DNA from: Aliishimia sp963721175
Lineage (GTDB): Bacteria; Pseudomonadota; Alphaproteobacteria; Rhodobacterales; Rhodobacteraceae
Assembly (NCBI GenBank): GCA_963721175.1
Contig: CAVRIG010000008.1
Span: forward strand, 1-64,000
Length of the DNA: 64,000 bases
Direction: 5' to 3'
Of the stretch, positions 62,037 through 64,000 are shown piece by piece. Position numbers and translations under genes: made by a program. The notes beneath the pieces were generated by a model. It was not told the DNA's origin. It saw only the letters and a program-made list of their open reading frames with translations, and did not search any database. Positions within the stretch are counted from its first letter, which is position 1; each line of letters begins with the position of its first letter.

Positions 62037-62797
62037 CAGCGGAGCCCGTCCATCGGCGCGGCCAGGAACAGGTCAAGCGCCTGCATCCACGCGGTCAACA
62101 TGAAGGGCGCGGCCAGGAACAGAAGCACGAGGCCTCCCGCGGTAATCAGCGGAGCGCCGACGAAGGCCACCATGAGCTGCGGCATGGCGCGGTTGATGGC
62201 ACCGAGTGCGAGGTTGTAGATCACCGACAGGATCACGAACGGCGCCGCGAGGCTGAAGCCCAACGCAAACGCACGCGCGACGCGGTGCACGCCCCACTGG
62301 CTGAAGAGTTCGGGCGTTGGAAACTGGCCGGCCGGAACCAGCTCGTAGCTCAGCACGAAGAACTGCGCGGCCTTGATGTGCAGCCCGGTCATCACCGCCA
62401 GCGCGAGGCCCGCCACCACCAGGACGTGCCCGATGGCCGGCATCGGCTCGGCCGCACTGCCGCCCAGAAGCTGCGACAGCGATGTCGCCTGCGCGGCGAT
62501 GGAACCTGCCGTCTGCAACGCCAGGATGAAGAGGCGAAATCCGATGCCCAGGATCAGACCCGTCGCGATCTCGGTGAAGATGAGAATGATCGGTTGCGAC
62601 ATCGCGGGCGTGGGATCGACGGCGGGCAGGACCACCATCGTCATCGCGAGGCCAAGCCCCAGCTTGATCCGCATCGGAACGGACCGCTCGCCGAACCCGG
62701 GCATCACCGAAAAGAACGAGGACATCCGCAGAAACACGGCAAAGGCCAGCGTGGCCTGGCCCTGCAGAACGCGAACGACTTCATCGAGCGCTTCCAT
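62036..62797 (-). CDS. fliR: Flagellar export apparatus protein FliR
   Basis: A 253-residue membrane protein with about six helices: RMSSFFSVMPGFGERSVPMR, IKLGLGLAMTMVVLPAVDPT, FTEIATGLILGIGFRLFILA, then APFVILSVIYNLALGAINRA and MPQLMVAFVGAPLITAGGLV. It forms the export pore with FliP and FliQ. ATG 62797 overlaps the flhA stop (ATGA). Confidence 0.95.
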   Translation of the reverse strand: MEALDEVVRVLQGQATLAFAVFLRMSSFFSVMPGFGERSVPMRIKLGLGLAMTMVVLPAVDPTPAMSQPIILIFTEIATGLILGIGFRLFILALQTAGSIAAQATSLSQLLGGSAAEPMPAIGHVLVVAGLALAVMTGLHIKAAQFFVLSYELVPAGQFPTPELFSQWGVHRVARAFALGFSLAAPFVILSVIYNLALGAINRAMPQLMVAFVGAPLITAGGLVLLFLAAPFMLTAWMQALDLFLAAPMDGLR

Positions 62798-64000
62798 CAG
62801 GCGGCAACGACCCCGACCAGCGACGGCCGCGCATCCGTGCCGATCTCCTCGAAGGACAGCACCGGTGCGGAGATCCCCTTGGCCTTGACCAGCGTCTTCA
62901 GGAACCGGCGGCGCTGCGTGCTGGTGACGAGAGCCGGGAAGATGCCCGACTCGTTGGCATTGCGCACCTTGTCGGCGACCCCATCGGCCAGCGCGTTGAA
63001 GAGATCCGGCGGCAACGCGATGTCGCCATTCGTCCGCCCGTCGCCCAGCTGGTAGTTGCTGAAGGTTTCCTCCCATTCCGGGGCCAGCTGCACGAGCGGC
63101 AAGGTGCCGTCCTCGCGGCGCAGTTCGGCCACGAGCTGGAAGCCCAGGCGATGGCGTACATGTTCGCAGATCGCCTCGGGCGAAGCCTGCATCATCCGAG
63201 CCTCGGCGATCGCCTCCAGGATCAGCGGCAGGTTGCGGATCGACACGAGCTCGTCGAGCAGAAGCCGCAGGACGGAATGCAGCATGTCCATCGGGACCTT
63301 GTCGGGCACCAGCTCGTCGAGCAGCTTGCGGTTGGCGTCAGCGCGTTTCGGATCGGAGATCGTGGTGAGCTCGGTCAGGATCCGCCGCAGCGATTTCAGC
63401 GTCAGGAGCCGCGACAGGTTGCGCTTGATGATCTCGAGCAGGTGCGTGGCGAGGATTTCCGTGGGCGTGACGAGTGTCAGCCCGTCCATCGCCGCCTGCT
63501 CGCGGGCGTCCTGCGGCACCCACCTGGCCGGTGCGCCGTAGACGGGTTCCTTCGTGATGCCGGGTCCCGACTGGGCGGCACTTTCGGGAAGAAGCGCCAT
63601 GACCTTGTCCCGCTCCAGGTGCCCGCGCGCCTGTTCGACGCCTTGGATGCGGATGACGTAGGTCCCCGGTGACAGGCCTGCATGATCCGATAGGCGCATT
63701 TCGGGCAGGATGATGCCGAAGGCCGTCGCCACGTGCCGCCGCATGTTGACGATGCGCGCATCGAGCCCCGTACCGGGGTCCAGCACCATGTTGACGAGGT
63801 CCGTGGCGAATTCCACGTGGATGTCGTCCAGCTCCAAGAGGTCGCCGATCGGGCGTTGCTTGGGTTCGGTGTCTTCCGGTTCCAGAATGTCCGCAGTGTC
63901 GTCCTTCGGCGGATGCTTCTGCTTCCAGTAGGCGAGCCCGGCGAGAGCGATGCTGCCGGCCACGAAGGGCAGGAACGGCAGGCCCGGAAACAACGCAAAC
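62797..64000 (-). CDS. flhA: Flagellar export gate protein FlhA, C-terminal part (continues beyond window)
   Basis: About 400 codons; the N-terminal transmembrane part lies beyond 64000. A last membrane helix is seen (LFPGLPFLPFVAGSIALAGL), then the linker and the cytoplasmic domain with DIHVEFATDLVNMVLDPGTG, LDARIVNMRRHVATAFGIIL, LPEMRLSDHAGLSPGTYVIR, and MDGLTLVTPTEILATHLLEI. FlhA docks chaperone-substrate complexes and uses the proton gradient. It heads the flhA-fliR-flhB genes on the minus strand. Confidence 0.95.
   Translation of the reverse strand, partial: FALFPGLPFLPFVAGSIALAGLAYWKQKHPPKDDTADILEPEDTEPKQRPIGDLLELDDIHVEFATDLVNMVLDPGTGLDARIVNMRRHVATAFGIILPEMRLSDHAGLSPGTYVIRIQGVEQARGHLERDKVMALLPESAAQSGPGITKEPVYGAPARWVPQDAREQAAMDGLTLVTPTEILATHLLEIIKRNLSRLLTLKSLRRILTELTTISDPKRADANRKLLDELVPDKVPMDMLHSVLRLLLDELVSIRNLPLILEAIAEARMMQASPEAICEHVRHRLGFQLVAELRREDGTLPLVQLAPEWEETFSNYQLGDGRTNGDIALPPDLFNALADGVADKVRNANESGIFPALVTSTQRRRFLKTLVKAKGISAPVLSFEEIGTDARPSLVGVVAA

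Overview
The window is from an alphaproteobacterium of the Rhodobacterales (Rhodobacter/Roseobacter type). The evidence is the GC-rich coding sequence, a MipZ cell-division ATPase, the flagellin regulators FlaF and FlbT beside a short flagellin, the rplS-rpmE pair, and an rpoE-chrR singlet-oxygen locus whose divergent neighbours follow the same order as in Rhodobacter sphaeroides. No rRNA, tRNA or CRISPR array was seen.

Layout. 1-6 kb: a decayed catabolic cluster on the minus strand, with a broken DUF2165-like membrane protein, a heavily damaged Tat-secreted ABC solute-binding protein, intact FAD-linked oxidase and cytosine-deaminase-like genes, and a gutted glutamine amidotransferase; a RidA gene follows on the plus strand. 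6-13 kb: housekeeping genes (mipZ, rpmE, rplS, puuD, mutL, rmuC). 13-14 kb: a flagellin on the minus strand. 14-21 kb: an SDR gene, then chrR and rpoE facing a five-gene overlapping operon (FAD oxidase, DUF1365, MFS, DUF3833, SDR). 21-26.5 kb: DUF3775, a GST, a histidine phosphatase and a lone formate dehydrogenase alpha subunit. 27-35 kb: a polyamine module with an aminotransferase, a GntR regulator, potFGHI and a flavin oxidoreductase.

35-49 kb is accessory DNA: a P4-type integrase, fragments of at least five insertion sequences (IS5-like twice, IS1380, IS110, IS630), a TetR/alcohol dehydrogenase pair with a long palindromic operator, a DUF1254 protein, a stand-alone DUF4062 (TIR-like) protein, an orphan HTH protein, a restriction-subunit remnant and a secreted metallo-beta-lactamase-fold protein. 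49-64 kb is an intact flagellar cluster: flgD, fliK, a flgJ-like gene, flgN, fliC, flaF, flbT, fliI, flgB, flgC, fliE, fliQ, flgF, flgG, flgA, flgH, fliL, a coiled-coil gene, flhB, fliR and partial flhA.

Two window-wide patterns stand out. First, the two flagellin genes form an inverted repeat of about 930 bp, including the promoter/leader, around 38 kb; the proteins are almost identical except for a central block. Second, many conserved genes outside the flagellar cluster carry single-base frameshifts, including mipZ inside its Walker A motif and chrR between its two domains. Either this assembly has indel errors or the organism has many young pseudogenes; raw reads would decide. No clearly new multi-gene system was found. 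The best accessory candidates are the DUF4062 gene and the remains of defence-type genes around it.
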